From an uncultured Sulfurovum sp. (GTDB taxonomy: Bacteria > Campylobacterota > Campylobacteria > Campylobacterales > Sulfurovaceae), in NCBI GenBank assembly GCA_902727915.1, contig CACVAU010000027.1, forward strand, positions 1 through 37,905: DNA of 37,905 nt, read 5' to 3'. The position numbers were made by a program, and so were the translations under genes. Numbering within the stretch: position 1 is the stretch's first letter; every line of letters begins with the position of its first letter. Below, piece by piece: positions 9,467 to 18,482 of the stretch. The notes below the pieces were generated by a model. It was given only the letters and a program-made list of their open reading frames with translations. It had not been told where the DNA came from and ran no database searches.

Positions 9467-11296
9467 TTGCACAAAGAGACAAAGATAAGTATTGCTATTT
9501 TGGTATTTGGTTTTTTAGCCATTGGGCTGTATTGGTTTAGTGGAGATAGCGCTTATTTAATAAACAGTGAACGCATTGTTTTACCTAAAAATAATACAAG
9601 GCATCAAGCACCTTTAAAAGAAGTTCAACACTATTTAGAAGACATTCAAAAACATCAAGGCTTACTTCCCTTAGATGCTTCTGAACTTGATGCTAAGGCG
9701 AAAGTAGTACAACGTTTTTTACTAACAAATAGAGCCTTTTTAGAAGACACACGAAATAGGCGAGGTGAAGTTGAACATAATGATATGATGAGCATTCGAC
9801 CTGCCATTGTTTCTGTATTAAGTGCGAAGAGTCGAGAGATTTGTCAAAAACATACTTGTTACCAAGCCATTAAATATAATTATGTTACGAATACAACAAC
9901 CCGTGCCATTGTGAATGCTGATACCCAAAATCTTTTAGAACTTAAGCGTTTTAAAAACATGCAAGGAGACATTAGTTTACGGTTAAAAAAAATTGCCCAA
10001 GTCATTGCCCTAAATGCTCCTGAAATTAAAAAAGAATTGGGTGAAACACCAAGTATTAAAGAGATGAGCATGGCAAATGTACGAGGTTCTCTTAATAATT
10101 CTCCCTGTGAAAACAAACAGCATTTATGTGTGGCACCAACATTCTCTTATCATAGTAAAGAAGAAGCACTTTGGGCTATTGTGGATTTGACAGACTTAAA
10201 GTTAGTTGCTGCTAAGTGGGCTGGATTGGGTAAAACAGCTACTCCTGCTTGTATCTCTGAGCGTTCTTTACAAAACCGTGAGATTATGGAGCAGTATTGT
10301 CAAAAAGATACGCCACATAAGGAAGATGGATGGGCTTTTTCTTATCGTATAACAGGCTCAGATGGTTTGGAAGTGATTAATGCTTCTTTTCAGGGTCAAG
10401 CAGTTCTAAGGTCAGCGAAAATTGTGGATTGGCATGTGGCTTATGAAGGAAAAGGGAAGATTGGCAGTCAAGAAAGTGTTGTATTGGCTGGGAGAGAAGT
10501 AGCATTTGTAGAAAATAAAGATAATTTTTTATTTGGTTATAACGATGCAATGGGTTGTCCCATGTTTTCTACTTCAGTGGTACTTCCTTTTAATGCACCT
10601 AGAATTTTTCCTTTAATAGAAGAGGGTAACAAAGTTGGTTTTTATTTGGTACAAGACTATCGTAATCCTAAATGGCCTATGGCTTGTAATTATCGTTATG
10701 AAAATCGTTTTGAATTTTATAATGATGGTTCATTTAGAGTGGTGGGTATAAACATTGGTAGAGGTTGTGGTGAAAAAGCAATTTATCGACCTGTTATGCG
10801 TATAGACTTGGCATTAGAAGAGGAAACATTTTATAAGTATGATACTGCGTGGAATAAATGGTTCACAGAAGGAAGTGATTTACAGTATAAAGCAAAAGTA
10901 TATGCACAAGATAAGTATTTATATAAGATTAAATCTGTGGATAATCAAGGTTATTATATTGAGCCAAATAGGGGGCAATTTAAAGATCAAAGTAGGGGAG
11001 ATAATGCCCGTATTTTTGTAACACGTTTTAAAGAAGGTGAAGGTGACTTAGATTTACTTACTTTGGGTTTTTGTTGTAAATTAGATGAAGATGGGGTTGA
11101 ACGTTTTTTAGAACAAAAAGAGTCTATTGACGGTGAGAATATTGTGATTTGGTATGTTCCTAAAATTCAGAATGATGCACGAAAAGGTTATGAATATTGT
11201 TGGGCAGATACTATTTTAGAAAATGGAAGACTGATTGTTAAAGAGTATCCTTGTGTGGTGGGCCCTAAGTTTGTACCGATTCATTTAGAGAAGTAA
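9467..11296 (+). CDS. Copper-amine-oxidase-like protein lacking copper ligands, membrane anchored
   Basis: A 609-residue protein with an N-terminal signal anchor (about residues 7-25). By eye it follows copper amine oxidases: a W-x-IVDLTDLKLV strand typical of domain D3, then DGWAFSYRITGSDGLEVINASFQG around W289 with a following WHVAYEG, matching the start of the catalytic beta-sandwich. Next comes a GC-containing strand and CNYRYENRFEFYNDGSFRVV, where Y409 occupies the topaquinone position (canonical N-Y-D/E). The downstream copper HxH reads YRP (440-442), and the region of the catalytic Asp appears shortened. It is probably non-canonical or inactive as an amine oxidase. Cysteines are frequent. 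It starts with TTG directly after the RnfD-like gene. Family assignment is my reading of motifs, not a search. Confidence 0.6.
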   Translation: MHKETKISIAILVFGFLAIGLYWFSGDSAYLINSERIVLPKNNTRHQAPLKEVQHYLEDIQKHQGLLPLDASELDAKAKVVQRFLLTNRAFLEDTRNRRGEVEHNDMMSIRPAIVSVLSAKSREICQKHTCYQAIKYNYVTNTTTRAIVNADTQNLLELKRFKNMQGDISLRLKKIAQVIALNAPEIKKELGETPSIKEMSMANVRGSLNNSPCENKQHLCVAPTFSYHSKEEALWAIVDLTDLKLVAAKWAGLGKTATPACISERSLQNREIMEQYCQKDTPHKEDGWAFSYRITGSDGLEVINASFQGQAVLRSAKIVDWHVAYEGKGKIGSQESVVLAGREVAFVENKDNFLFGYNDAMGCPMFSTSVVLPFNAPRIFPLIEEGNKVGFYLVQDYRNPKWPMACNYRYENRFEFYNDGSFRVVGINIGRGCGEKAIYRPVMRIDLALEEETFYKYDTAWNKWFTEGSDLQYKAKVYAQDKYLYKIKSVDNQGYYIEPNRGQFKDQSRGDNARIFVTRFKEGEGDLDLLTLGFCCKLDEDGVERFLEQKESIDGENIVIWYVPKIQNDARKGYEYCWADTILENGRLIVKEYPCVVGPKFVPIHLEK

Positions 11297-11297
11297 T

Positions 11298-11819
11298 TTG
11301 TTAATGAATAATCAACTTATTTCAAATAACACTTTGAATAATCTTCAAATAAATTCTGTTCTGATATTAACTAAGCATCGTCTCCAAATAGATTTTAGCA
11401 TCGAAGGAGCCTTGTCTGAGTATAGTTTTCCTAAAGTAAGGAAAAGAGAAAGAGTCAATGAGTTATGGAAAGGAACATGCTTTGAGCTTTTTTTGGGAAA
11501 CACTCAAAGGGAAGCTTATTATGAGTTAAACTTTTCTCCTTCTTTAGGCTGGAATTTTTACTATTTATCAACTTATCGTTCTAAGGTAGAGATATTTAAG
11601 CTTAATAATAATCCTGTAATAGAAATTCAGACAAGTGAACATGTATTGAAAATTAGTTTTGTGTTAGAAATAGAAGAACTTTTTTTAGATGAATTTGACA
11701 TTTATAATGTTGCTACCATACTTTTAAGCCAAGAAAATGAGCGAACTTTTTGGTCAATTAAGCATGATCAGAATGTTCCCAATTTTCATAATAGAGCGAA
11801 TTTTTTAAAAATTAAATGA
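11298..11819 (+). CDS. DOMON-like domain protein
   Basis: A 173-residue protein resembling the 'DOMON_murB-like' group. Visible family features are RVNELWKGTCFELFLG, AYYELNFSPSLGWNFYYL with TYRS, and a C-terminal FWSIKHDQNVPNFHNRANFL. DOMON domains are beta-sandwiches that often bind haem or sugars, but this subgroup has no settled function. There is no signal peptide. The first possible start is TTG at 11298; an in-frame ATG at 11304 is an alternative that removes two residues. It follows the CuAO-like gene by one base, so it is likely in the same transcript. Confidence 0.72.
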   Translation: MLMNNQLISNNTLNNLQINSVLILTKHRLQIDFSIEGALSEYSFPKVRKRERVNELWKGTCFELFLGNTQREAYYELNFSPSLGWNFYYLSTYRSKVEIFKLNNNPVIEIQTSEHVLKISFVLEIEELFLDEFDIYNVATILLSQENERTFWSIKHDQNVPNFHNRANFLKIK

Positions 11820-11823
11820 CAAT

Positions 11824-11852
11824 TTGACATATACTCAATGAAAAGAAATAAT
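11824..11852 (+). promoter_or_regulatory. Candidate sigma70-type promoter of the helicase gene
   Basis: A perfect -35 TTGACA (11824-11829) is followed after 17 bases by AATAAT (11847-11852), five of six to consensus. Transcription would begin about 12 bases before the ATG at 11871, leaving almost no leader. An alternative -10, TAAAAT at 11859-11864, would give a leaderless message. Confidence 0.5.
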
Positions 11853-11870
11853 TCATGTTAAAATACTTTC

Positions 11871-13586
11871 ATGAAACAAACTACAGCACTTAAGATTCTA
11901 AAATCTGGTAAAAACGTTTTTATTACGGGTTCAGCTGGTACAGGTAAGACCTATTTATTACGACAGTATATTCAATATTTAAAAGAACGACGAATTCATC
12001 CAAGCATTGTAGCCCCTACAGGTATTGCAGCTTCACATTTAAAAGGACAAACCATTCATTCCTTTTTTGCATTGGGGATTCGTGATACGGTGGTGGACAA
12101 TGGTTATGTTGCGTTTTTATTGGAAAAAACCTATCTTAAAAGTCGTTTTTCAAAGTTAAAAGTATTGATTATTGATGAGGTTTCAATGGTCTCACCTGAG
12201 ATTTTTGCTTCGATGGACAAGGTACTTAGGGCTTTTAAAAATAATCCTGAACCTTTTGGGGGTGTGCAGGTTGTAATTTCAGGTGATTTTTTTCAGTTGC
12301 CTCCTGTAAGTAAAGAGTTTAAGGAAAAACGTTTTGCTTGGCAAGTACCTGTATGGAAATCCTTGGCACTAAAGAGCTGTTATTTAGAAGAGAAATTTCG
12401 TCAGGATGATGACCGATTGATAGCACTACTTGATGATATTCGTTCAGGACAAGTATCTGAAAAATCTAAAAAAACTTTAGATGCTTGTTTCCATACGGAG
12501 TTAGATGAGCAGATGTCAGTAACAAAACTTTATACGCATAATGTGGATGTAGACCGAATTAACCTTGAAGCGTTGTCAAAGTTACAAGGAAAGCCACAAA
12601 CTTTTAAACATACTTCAAAGGGTTCAGCTAAAAACATAGAAAAGATTTTTAAAACTTCATTGGTACTTGAAGAATTGACCCTTAAAAAGGGTGCAATGGT
12701 TATTTTTATTAAAAATAATCCTGAAAAATCTTATGTTAATGGAACGACTGCAACGGTGATGGGGTTTGAAGGAGATATTCCTGTGGTTAAGACTTCAACA
12801 GGTCAGAAGATACGTGTTGTAGCTGAAGAATGGACGCTTGAAAATGATAAAGGTGAAAATTTAGCAACAGTTTCACAAGTTCCTTTACGTTTAGCATGGG
12901 CTATTACCATTCATAAGTCACAAGGAATGACCCTTGATGCAGCACAAGTTGACTTATCTCAGACTTTTGAAGTTGGACAAGGTTATGTTGCTTTGTCTCG
13001 AATTAAGAACATTGACGGTTTACAGCTTTTAGGCTTAAATGACATGGCTTTAAAGGTTGAGCCGTTGACTTTAAGAATAGATGAACCCATAAAAAAAGCT
13101 TCACTAAAAGCAACTGAAGAGCTTAGCGTTTATGGTGAAGAGGAACTCGATCAAGCCCATACGAATTTTATAAAAGGCTTAGGTGGTTTGGTGAGTTTTG
13201 TACAGATAGAAGAAGAGAAAAAACTGATACGTGCTGGAAAATCTTCTGTAAAATCAGATATGCCAACCCATTTAAAAACAAAAGCATTGTTAGAGACTTG
13301 TGAGAATATTCATGAAGTTGCGAGAGCAAGAGGGGTAACGGTCAATACGATTATGAATCATTTTTCAACGTTAAAAAAAGAAGATGCGAACATAAATTTA
13401 AGTCGATTTAAACCTCAAAACCTTCCTGAGAAAGCGATTGAAAGTGCCATAACTCAACTTGAAGAAAATAAAAAACCTGAAGATTTTTCAGAAGATGGAA
13501 AGTTAAGATTTAAACCAATTTTTGAGGCATTAAAGGGTGAAGTTTCATATGATGATATTAGGGCTACACTCTTATTTAGGTTATAA
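11871..13586 (+). CDS. Pif1/RecD-like superfamily 1 DNA helicase with C-terminal HTH
   Basis: The 571-residue protein shows Walker A GSAGTGKT (20-27), motif Ia VAPTGIAA, Walker B IIDEVSM (D102, E103) and GGVQVVISGDFFQLPPV, as in Pif1-type 5'-3' helicases. Near the centre are the UvrD_C_2-type motifs LRLAWAITIHKSQGMTLD and GYVALSRIKNIDGLQLL. The C-terminal part has a helicase-associated HTH (about residues 475-515, ENIHEVARARGVTVNTIMNHF). Such proteins act in replication-fork repair and resolution of structured DNA. No ribosome site is evident before the ATG; see the promoter entry. Confidence 0.92.
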   Translation: MKQTTALKILKSGKNVFITGSAGTGKTYLLRQYIQYLKERRIHPSIVAPTGIAASHLKGQTIHSFFALGIRDTVVDNGYVAFLLEKTYLKSRFSKLKVLIIDEVSMVSPEIFASMDKVLRAFKNNPEPFGGVQVVISGDFFQLPPVSKEFKEKRFAWQVPVWKSLALKSCYLEEKFRQDDDRLIALLDDIRSGQVSEKSKKTLDACFHTELDEQMSVTKLYTHNVDVDRINLEALSKLQGKPQTFKHTSKGSAKNIEKIFKTSLVLEELTLKKGAMVIFIKNNPEKSYVNGTTATVMGFEGDIPVVKTSTGQKIRVVAEEWTLENDKGENLATVSQVPLRLAWAITIHKSQGMTLDAAQVDLSQTFEVGQGYVALSRIKNIDGLQLLGLNDMALKVEPLTLRIDEPIKKASLKATEELSVYGEEELDQAHTNFIKGLGGLVSFVQIEEEKKLIRAGKSSVKSDMPTHLKTKALLETCENIHEVARARGVTVNTIMNHFSTLKKEDANINLSRFKPQNLPEKAIESAITQLEENKKPEDFSEDGKLRFKPIFEALKGEVSYDDIRATLLFRL

Positions 13587-13592
13587 TCCTTT

Positions 13593-14723
13593 ATGTTGAA
13601 TTTTCATTATTTTATACTAAGTTTTTTGTTTGTTGTTAATCTATTAAATGCAAATGATGTCGCTTATGATTTACAAATTTCAAATGCAAATCCATATGAA
13701 AAAGAAGCAATATTTTTAGAGGTTAATTTAACACAAGTTGACCAATCTAAAGTGATGCTTTTTAAATTTTCTTTAAAAAAATCAGATGATTATGAGTTTC
13801 ATCAAATAGGCTTTAAAGAGTATGAAAAATACCATGATTTACGTCATGAGTATCTCTATTTAATTTATCCGAAAACATCAGGTAAAGTTTTATTAGAGTT
13901 TGAAATGAGAAAATCCATTACTGATGATGATAAAGTAGCTTATTCTATTTCTGGCGACCGTGATAATGTTAAAGGATTGGAAAAAAAAGACATCAAAGTG
14001 GATATCATTCCCATACCTTTAGAAGTCAAAAATATTCCCACAGGGACGGACTTAGTTGGCGATTTTACTTTAACAGAGAAACTGGATAAAATAAATACAG
14101 AAGCTTATAATCCTGTTAATTTAAAAGTATTTTTAACGGGTCAAGGTCATCTTTCTTCCTTTAAACTTTTAAAGAAAAGTGATGCCTATAAACTTTTTAC
14201 CCAAAATCCAAAATTTAAAATTTTTCATACTGTAAAAGGTTCAAGTTCATCATTGGAATGGGACTATGCCATATCAGCTAAAGAAAGCTTTACATTAGCC
14301 AAACATACTTTAAAAGCTTTTAATCCTCTTAGTCAAAAAACTTATGAATTGGTTTTACCTGCTTACAAGATAAATGTTAAACAGGTAGATACAGCCCTAT
14401 TGTTAGATAAGGAAAATTATCCTCCAAAATCTAAAGGCATAGATTGGGATTTTTGGTCAGAGGTTTTGTCTTATGTATTGGTTTTTTTAGCAGGTTTTTT
14501 AGTACCTAGAGATATTTTTAAAACTAAAAATGTTTTGGAAGAGACTTCCCAAGAGAGACTTAAGCGTAGGATTAAAGAGGCTACAACACATAAAGCCTTG
14601 CTAAAACTCTTGTTGTTAGAGAATGATAATAAGTATAAAAAAAGCATTGAGGCTTTAGAGGGGGTTGTGTATAATGGTGCTAAAAAATCTCTTTCTAGCA
14701 TAAAGAACAATATGGAGTATTAA
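13593..14723 (+). CDS. BatD-like periplasmic protein (oxygen tolerance family), orphan
   Basis: A 376-residue protein with an N-terminal signal peptide (hydrophobic to about residue 20), a beta-rich extracytoplasmic region, one transmembrane helix (about residues 288-304, VLSYVLVFLAGFLVP) and a basic cytoplasmic tail. The segment VKNIPTGTDLVGDFTLTEKLD followed by NPVNLKVFLTGQGHL matches the repeated domain of BatD. BatD normally works with BatA, BatB and MoxR-type ATPases in aerotolerance or envelope stress; none of these is adjacent, so its partners must be elsewhere. It begins six bases after the helicase gene and six bases before xseA, inside an operon. Confidence 0.7.
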   Translation: MLNFHYFILSFLFVVNLLNANDVAYDLQISNANPYEKEAIFLEVNLTQVDQSKVMLFKFSLKKSDDYEFHQIGFKEYEKYHDLRHEYLYLIYPKTSGKVLLEFEMRKSITDDDKVAYSISGDRDNVKGLEKKDIKVDIIPIPLEVKNIPTGTDLVGDFTLTEKLDKINTEAYNPVNLKVFLTGQGHLSSFKLLKKSDAYKLFTQNPKFKIFHTVKGSSSSLEWDYAISAKESFTLAKHTLKAFNPLSQKTYELVLPAYKINVKQVDTALLLDKENYPPKSKGIDWDFWSEVLSYVLVFLAGFLVPRDIFKTKNVLEETSQERLKRRIKEATTHKALLKLLLLENDNKYKKSIEALEGVVYNGAKKSLSSIKNNMEY

Positions 14724-14729
14724 AGTTAA

Positions 14730-15986
14730 ATGTCTCAAGGAACCATGAGTGTTAGCTCATTAAACACTAAAATAAAATCGCTTTTAGAAACAACATTTAT
14801 GCATGTTTTAGTAGAGGGTGAAGTCTCTTCTGTTACCTATCATAACTCTGGGCATGTTTACTTTTCTATAAAAGATAAAGATTCAAGTATCAAATGTGTG
14901 ATGTTTCGTTCTAATGCCAATAAAATGAAGTTTCGTTTGGAACGTGGACAACATGTGCTGGTTAATGGTTCTATTTCTGTTTATACACCTCGTGGAGAGT
15001 ATCAGCTGATGACCGTTTCTATTGAACCTTTTGGACAAGGTGCATTGGCTTTAGCGTATGAACAGTTAAAGGAGAAATTGGCGAAAAAAGGTTATTTTGA
15101 ACAGCATCGAAAAAAACCTCAACCTAAGTACATTAAAAAAGTAGCATTGGTTACAGCATCTAAAAGTGCAGCCTTACAAGATATGTTGAAAATCATAGAG
15201 AATCGCTGGAGATTACTAGAGGTAATGGTAATAGATACTTTGGTACAAGGTGAAAGCGCAGGGGTACAAATAGCAGCAGCTTTGGCTTATGCAGATACTT
15301 TAAACTGTGATGTCATAGTTGTAGGACGTGGTGGTGGAAGTAAAGAAGATTTATGGGCATTTAATGAAGAAGTTGTTGCTGATGCTATTTATGCTCTCAA
15401 TACTTTTGTGGTCTCAGCTGTTGGACATGAAATAGATGTACAAATTTCTGATTTTGTAGCAGATTTACGAGCTTCAACACCAAGTTCAGCTATGGAAATG
15501 ATACTTCCTGATCAAAATGAGATACTTTATACTCTGTCTGAAATGCAAGAACGTTATGCTAGGGTAATGCAACAAATTTTAGGCAATAAAGCCCAAAAGT
15601 TAAACGCATTTTCACAAGAGTTTCAACGTCATTCTGTTTCACGTAAAATTACCATGATGGAAAAAGAGTTTGAAAACTTGGAAGATGAGTTTAAACGTGT
15701 TATGCAGTATCAAATGACACAATATGAAAATAGAGTCATGCCTTTAGACGGTGAATTAAAAGAAAAATTAGACTATGCTTTGAAGCTGAAAAGTACAGAA
15801 CTCAAAACTTTGGAAGAGAAGCTACGGCTTTATAACCCAAAAAAGAAACAAAAAGAGGGCTGGGCTGAAGTAGTAATGGCTGGGAAACGTGTTGATTTAG
15901 CATCTGTTCAAAAAGATGATAAATTTATGATTACAGATACGCAAACAAAGTTAGAAGTACTTTGTTTAAATAAAAAAGAGATATAA
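14730..15986 (+). CDS. xseA: Exodeoxyribonuclease VII large subunit
   Basis: XseA, with several XseB subunits, degrades single-stranded DNA in repair. The 418-residue product opens with the OB-fold (about 1-100, with VLVEGEVSSVTYHNSGHVYFSIKD and the GEYQL motif). The catalytic core follows, with VALVTASKSAALQDML, VVGRGGGSKEDLWAFN (about 198-211) and VSAVGHEIDVQISDFVADLRASTPSSA, then a long coiled-coil arm. All expected parts are present. xseB is not adjacent. The gene lies between batD-like and rhodanese genes with very short gaps. Confidence 0.96.
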   Translation: MSQGTMSVSSLNTKIKSLLETTFMHVLVEGEVSSVTYHNSGHVYFSIKDKDSSIKCVMFRSNANKMKFRLERGQHVLVNGSISVYTPRGEYQLMTVSIEPFGQGALALAYEQLKEKLAKKGYFEQHRKKPQPKYIKKVALVTASKSAALQDMLKIIENRWRLLEVMVIDTLVQGESAGVQIAAALAYADTLNCDVIVVGRGGGSKEDLWAFNEEVVADAIYALNTFVVSAVGHEIDVQISDFVADLRASTPSSAMEMILPDQNEILYTLSEMQERYARVMQQILGNKAQKLNAFSQEFQRHSVSRKITMMEKEFENLEDEFKRVMQYQMTQYENRVMPLDGELKEKLDYALKLKSTELKTLEEKLRLYNPKKKQKEGWAEVVMAGKRVDLASVQKDDKFMITDTQTKLEVLCLNKKEI

Positions 15987-15988
15987 AA

Positions 15989-16393
15989 GTGAAAAAAATT
16001 ATGGACAATATGTTTTGGGTAGTATTAGTGTTAATGGGGGTTTATTTTCTTTATTCTAAAGGTTTAATCTTGGCTAACTTTGAGTCAGTTTCGGCGAAAG
16101 TTGCTTATGAAATGATTGATAACAATGATGATGAAAATTTAACTATTTTAGATGTACGAACCCCTGAAGAGTTTAAAAAAGAGGGTCAAATTAGAGGAGC
16201 AAAACTTATTCCCGTTGACCAATTAAATAAAAACTTGGATATGTTAGATAAATCTAAAAAAATCTTAGTTTATTGTCGTAGTGGTAGTCGTTCGGTTTAT
16301 GCTTCACGTATTTTGGAAAAAAATGGCTTTATTGTATTGAACCTAAATGGAGGTATTAATGCTTGGAAATCAGAAGAACTGCCTGTTCAATAG
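15989..16393 (+). CDS. Membrane-anchored rhodanese-like protein
   Basis: A 134-residue protein with an N-terminal hydrophobic anchor (about residues 8-23) and one rhodanese domain. The active-site loop is VYCRSGSRS with the sulfur-carrying cysteine at C96; the upstream ILDVRTPEEF and the closing GGINAWK motifs are also clear. Such proteins move sulfane sulfur or act as periplasmic thiol carriers. The GTG start lies two bases after xseA; an in-frame ATG at 16001 is an alternative. Confidence 0.9.
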   Translation: MKKIMDNMFWVVLVLMGVYFLYSKGLILANFESVSAKVAYEMIDNNDDENLTILDVRTPEEFKKEGQIRGAKLIPVDQLNKNLDMLDKSKKILVYCRSGSRSVYASRILEKNGFIVLNLNGGINAWKSEELPVQ

Positions 16394-16402
16394 GAAAATA
16401 AA

Positions 16403-16699
16403 ATGAAAAAAGTTAGCCTTAGAGAGTATGCAAAGATGTATAAATTGAGCTACTTTACGGTGATGAAAATGGTTCGAGCAAAAGAACTTAAAAGTATTAC
16501 CATTGAAGAGAATGGCAAAGAAGTTCCGTATGTTCTTTTAGAAGAAGAGGCTACGTTAAGTAGCCCAATGACTGAACCCATTGTTCACAAAGAAAAAGTG
16601 AGCTTGGAAGAAGAAAATAAAGCATTGAAGTTAGAAATAGAACAGTTAAAAAGAGCATTGGATAAGTGTAATAAAAGAACCATTTTAGCTTCATCCTAA
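16403..16699 (+). CDS. Small HTH plus coiled-coil protein, unknown role
   Basis: A 98-residue protein. Residues 1-35 (SLREYAKMYKLSYFTVMKMVRAKEL) look like an excisionase or MerR-type helix-turn-helix, followed by a short beta pair and then a coiled coil (about 65-90, EEENKALKLEIEQLKRALD). There is no recombinase or phage gene nearby, so an excisionase role is unlikely; a small DNA-binding dimer, perhaps regulating its own operon, is possible. AGGAAAA precedes the ATG. It is the last gene of the rightward run. Confidence 0.72.
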   Translation: MKKVSLREYAKMYKLSYFTVMKMVRAKELKSITIEENGKEVPYVLLEEEATLSSPMTEPIVHKEKVSLEEENKALKLEIEQLKRALDKCNKRTILASS

Positions 16700-16726
16700 A
16701 CAAGCTATAAAGCGTAATAAAAAAGC

Positions 16727-18436
16727 TTATTTTAAAACTTTAGCCAATTTTTGATACTCTTCACATTCATTAATGAGGTCATTATGTTGACCTCTACAGA
16801 CAACTTTCCCCTCTTTAAATACTAAAATAGCATCTGAATTTTCAATGGTACTTAAACGATGGGCTACGGTAATGGTTATCATCTCATGCTTTAAGGTTTC
16901 TAAGGCTTTTTGGATGAGGGCTTCACTTTTATTGTCCAGTGCTGAAGTGGCTTCATCTAAGATGAGAACATCTGGTTCTTTATATAAGGCACGTGCTAAG
17001 GCAATACGTTGTCTTTGTCCCCCTGAAAGATTGTTGCCATTTTCTGTTAATAGGGTATTTATACCATTATCTAATGTTTGTATGAAGTCTAAGGCATGTG
17101 CTTTTTCCAGTGCTTTGATAACCCTTTCTTCTGAAAATTCCTGTCCATAAGCAACATTTTGAGCAATAGTATCATTGAAAATATAAATACGCTGTGTCAC
17201 ATAAGCAACTTTTTGATGGAGTGATTCTAAAGTTAAATCTTTAGTATTGTATTTTTCATTAATAATAATTTCACCGTTACTTGGATCATAAAAGCGAACC
17301 AAAAGGTTAACCAAAGAAGATTTTCCTGCACCAGAGTCACCCACAAGTGCAATGTTCTCACCACGGTCAACACCTGCTGAGACATTGTTGAGTGCAATTT
17401 TATCTCCATATTTTAAGGAAGCATGTAAAAGTGATAGATGTTTAATTTGTTCTGTGAGTTCAATTTTTCCTGAGTTAATGGTCGGTTGGGTATTGAGAAG
17501 TTGAAACATACGTTCATTGGCTACTACAGCATCTTGTGCTTGATTATAGAGTGAAGAGATACGTTTGATAGGTGTATAGAGCATAAATAAGGCTGTTGCA
17601 AAGGCAAAAAAAGCACCTATGGTCATACGACCTTCTATCACTTCAGTCCCTCCTATGTAGATTACTAAACCAATGGCAATTGCCCCAAGTATTTCCATAA
17701 CAGGTGAGGTTAAGGCATTGACTTTCACTTGTTTGAGTAAGTATTTAAAAACATTTTGGTTTTCTTTGGCAAATTTCTTAGCTTCAAGTTTTTGACTAGA
17801 GTTAGATTTGATAATTTCTATGTTAGTAAAAATTTCGCCTAAACGAGAGGTCATATCTGAAGTGCTTTCTTGTGAAAGTTTGGAGTAACGTTTCATTTTT
17901 TTTGCCAAAATTCCTAAAGGGTAAATGGCAAGAGGCATGATAACCAAAAAGTAAAAAGCAAGTTTTGGGCTTTCATAAATGACATAGCTGGTTAAAGCAA
18001 CAATGGTTAAACTCTCACGAATGAGGCTTGGAATCATATTACTTACAACGGTTTGAATACGCGTAATGTCATTGGTGACACGTGAAAGAATTTCTCCTGT
18101 GTGCATTTTTTGAAAAAAGCTCATGTCTTGATAGGTAAGATGTTGCACAAGGTTATTGCGTAATTTACGCACAACATCAAGTCCAATGAAAGACATATAA
18201 TAAGTTTGGATGTACTGTCCAATGCCTTTTAAGGCAAAAACGCCAAAGAGTAAAAAAGGGATAAGAACAAGCATATCCATATCTTTGGCAACAAAAACAT
18301 CATCTAAAACAGGTTTAATAAGTTGTGCAGAACCAGCTGTACCAATAGCAACAGCTATCATGCCTAAAATGGCAAAGAAAAATTGGTGTTTATAGCCAAC
18401 AAGATAGGGTAAGTATTGTTTTAATAAGTTTTTCAT
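16727..18436 (-). CDS. MsbA-type ABC exporter (fused permease and ATPase)
   Basis: A 569-residue half-transporter. The N-terminal ~310 residues carry six membrane helices with the coupling-helix segment (RNNLVQHLTYQDMSFFQKMHTGEILSRVTND) typical of lipid exporters. The nucleotide-binding domain has Walker A GDSGAGKS (366-373), signature LSGGQRQRIALARAL, Walker B VLILDEATSALD and the switch histidine in VAHRLSTI. It probably flips lipid A-core or another lipid as a homodimer; MsbA itself is a plausible but unproven assignment. The gene stands 46 bases downstream of cysS on the same strand and may be read through from it. Confidence 0.88.
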   Translation of the reverse strand: MKNLLKQYLPYLVGYKHQFFFAILGMIAVAIGTAGSAQLIKPVLDDVFVAKDMDMLVLIPFLLFGVFALKGIGQYIQTYYMSFIGLDVVRKLRNNLVQHLTYQDMSFFQKMHTGEILSRVTNDITRIQTVVSNMIPSLIRESLTIVALTSYVIYESPKLAFYFLVIMPLAIYPLGILAKKMKRYSKLSQESTSDMTSRLGEIFTNIEIIKSNSSQKLEAKKFAKENQNVFKYLLKQVKVNALTSPVMEILGAIAIGLVIYIGGTEVIEGRMTIGAFFAFATALFMLYTPIKRISSLYNQAQDAVVANERMFQLLNTQPTINSGKIELTEQIKHLSLLHASLKYGDKIALNNVSAGVDRGENIALVGDSGAGKSSLVNLLVRFYDPSNGEIIINEKYNTKDLTLESLHQKVAYVTQRIYIFNDTIAQNVAYGQEFSEERVIKALEKAHALDFIQTLDNGINTLLTENGNNLSGGQRQRIALARALYKEPDVLILDEATSALDNKSEALIQKALETLKHEMITITVAHRLSTIENSDAILVFKEGKVVCRGQHNDLINECEEYQKLAKVLK

Positions 18437-18482
18437 TGTTTTCTTTTATAAGACATTAACTGATATAGTAGGGAAATAAGGC

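Noticed and set aside
16403..16699. Phage excisionase
   Set aside because: The gene lies in a stable-looking xseA run with no recombinase or phage gene, and has a coiled-coil tail not typical of excisionases.
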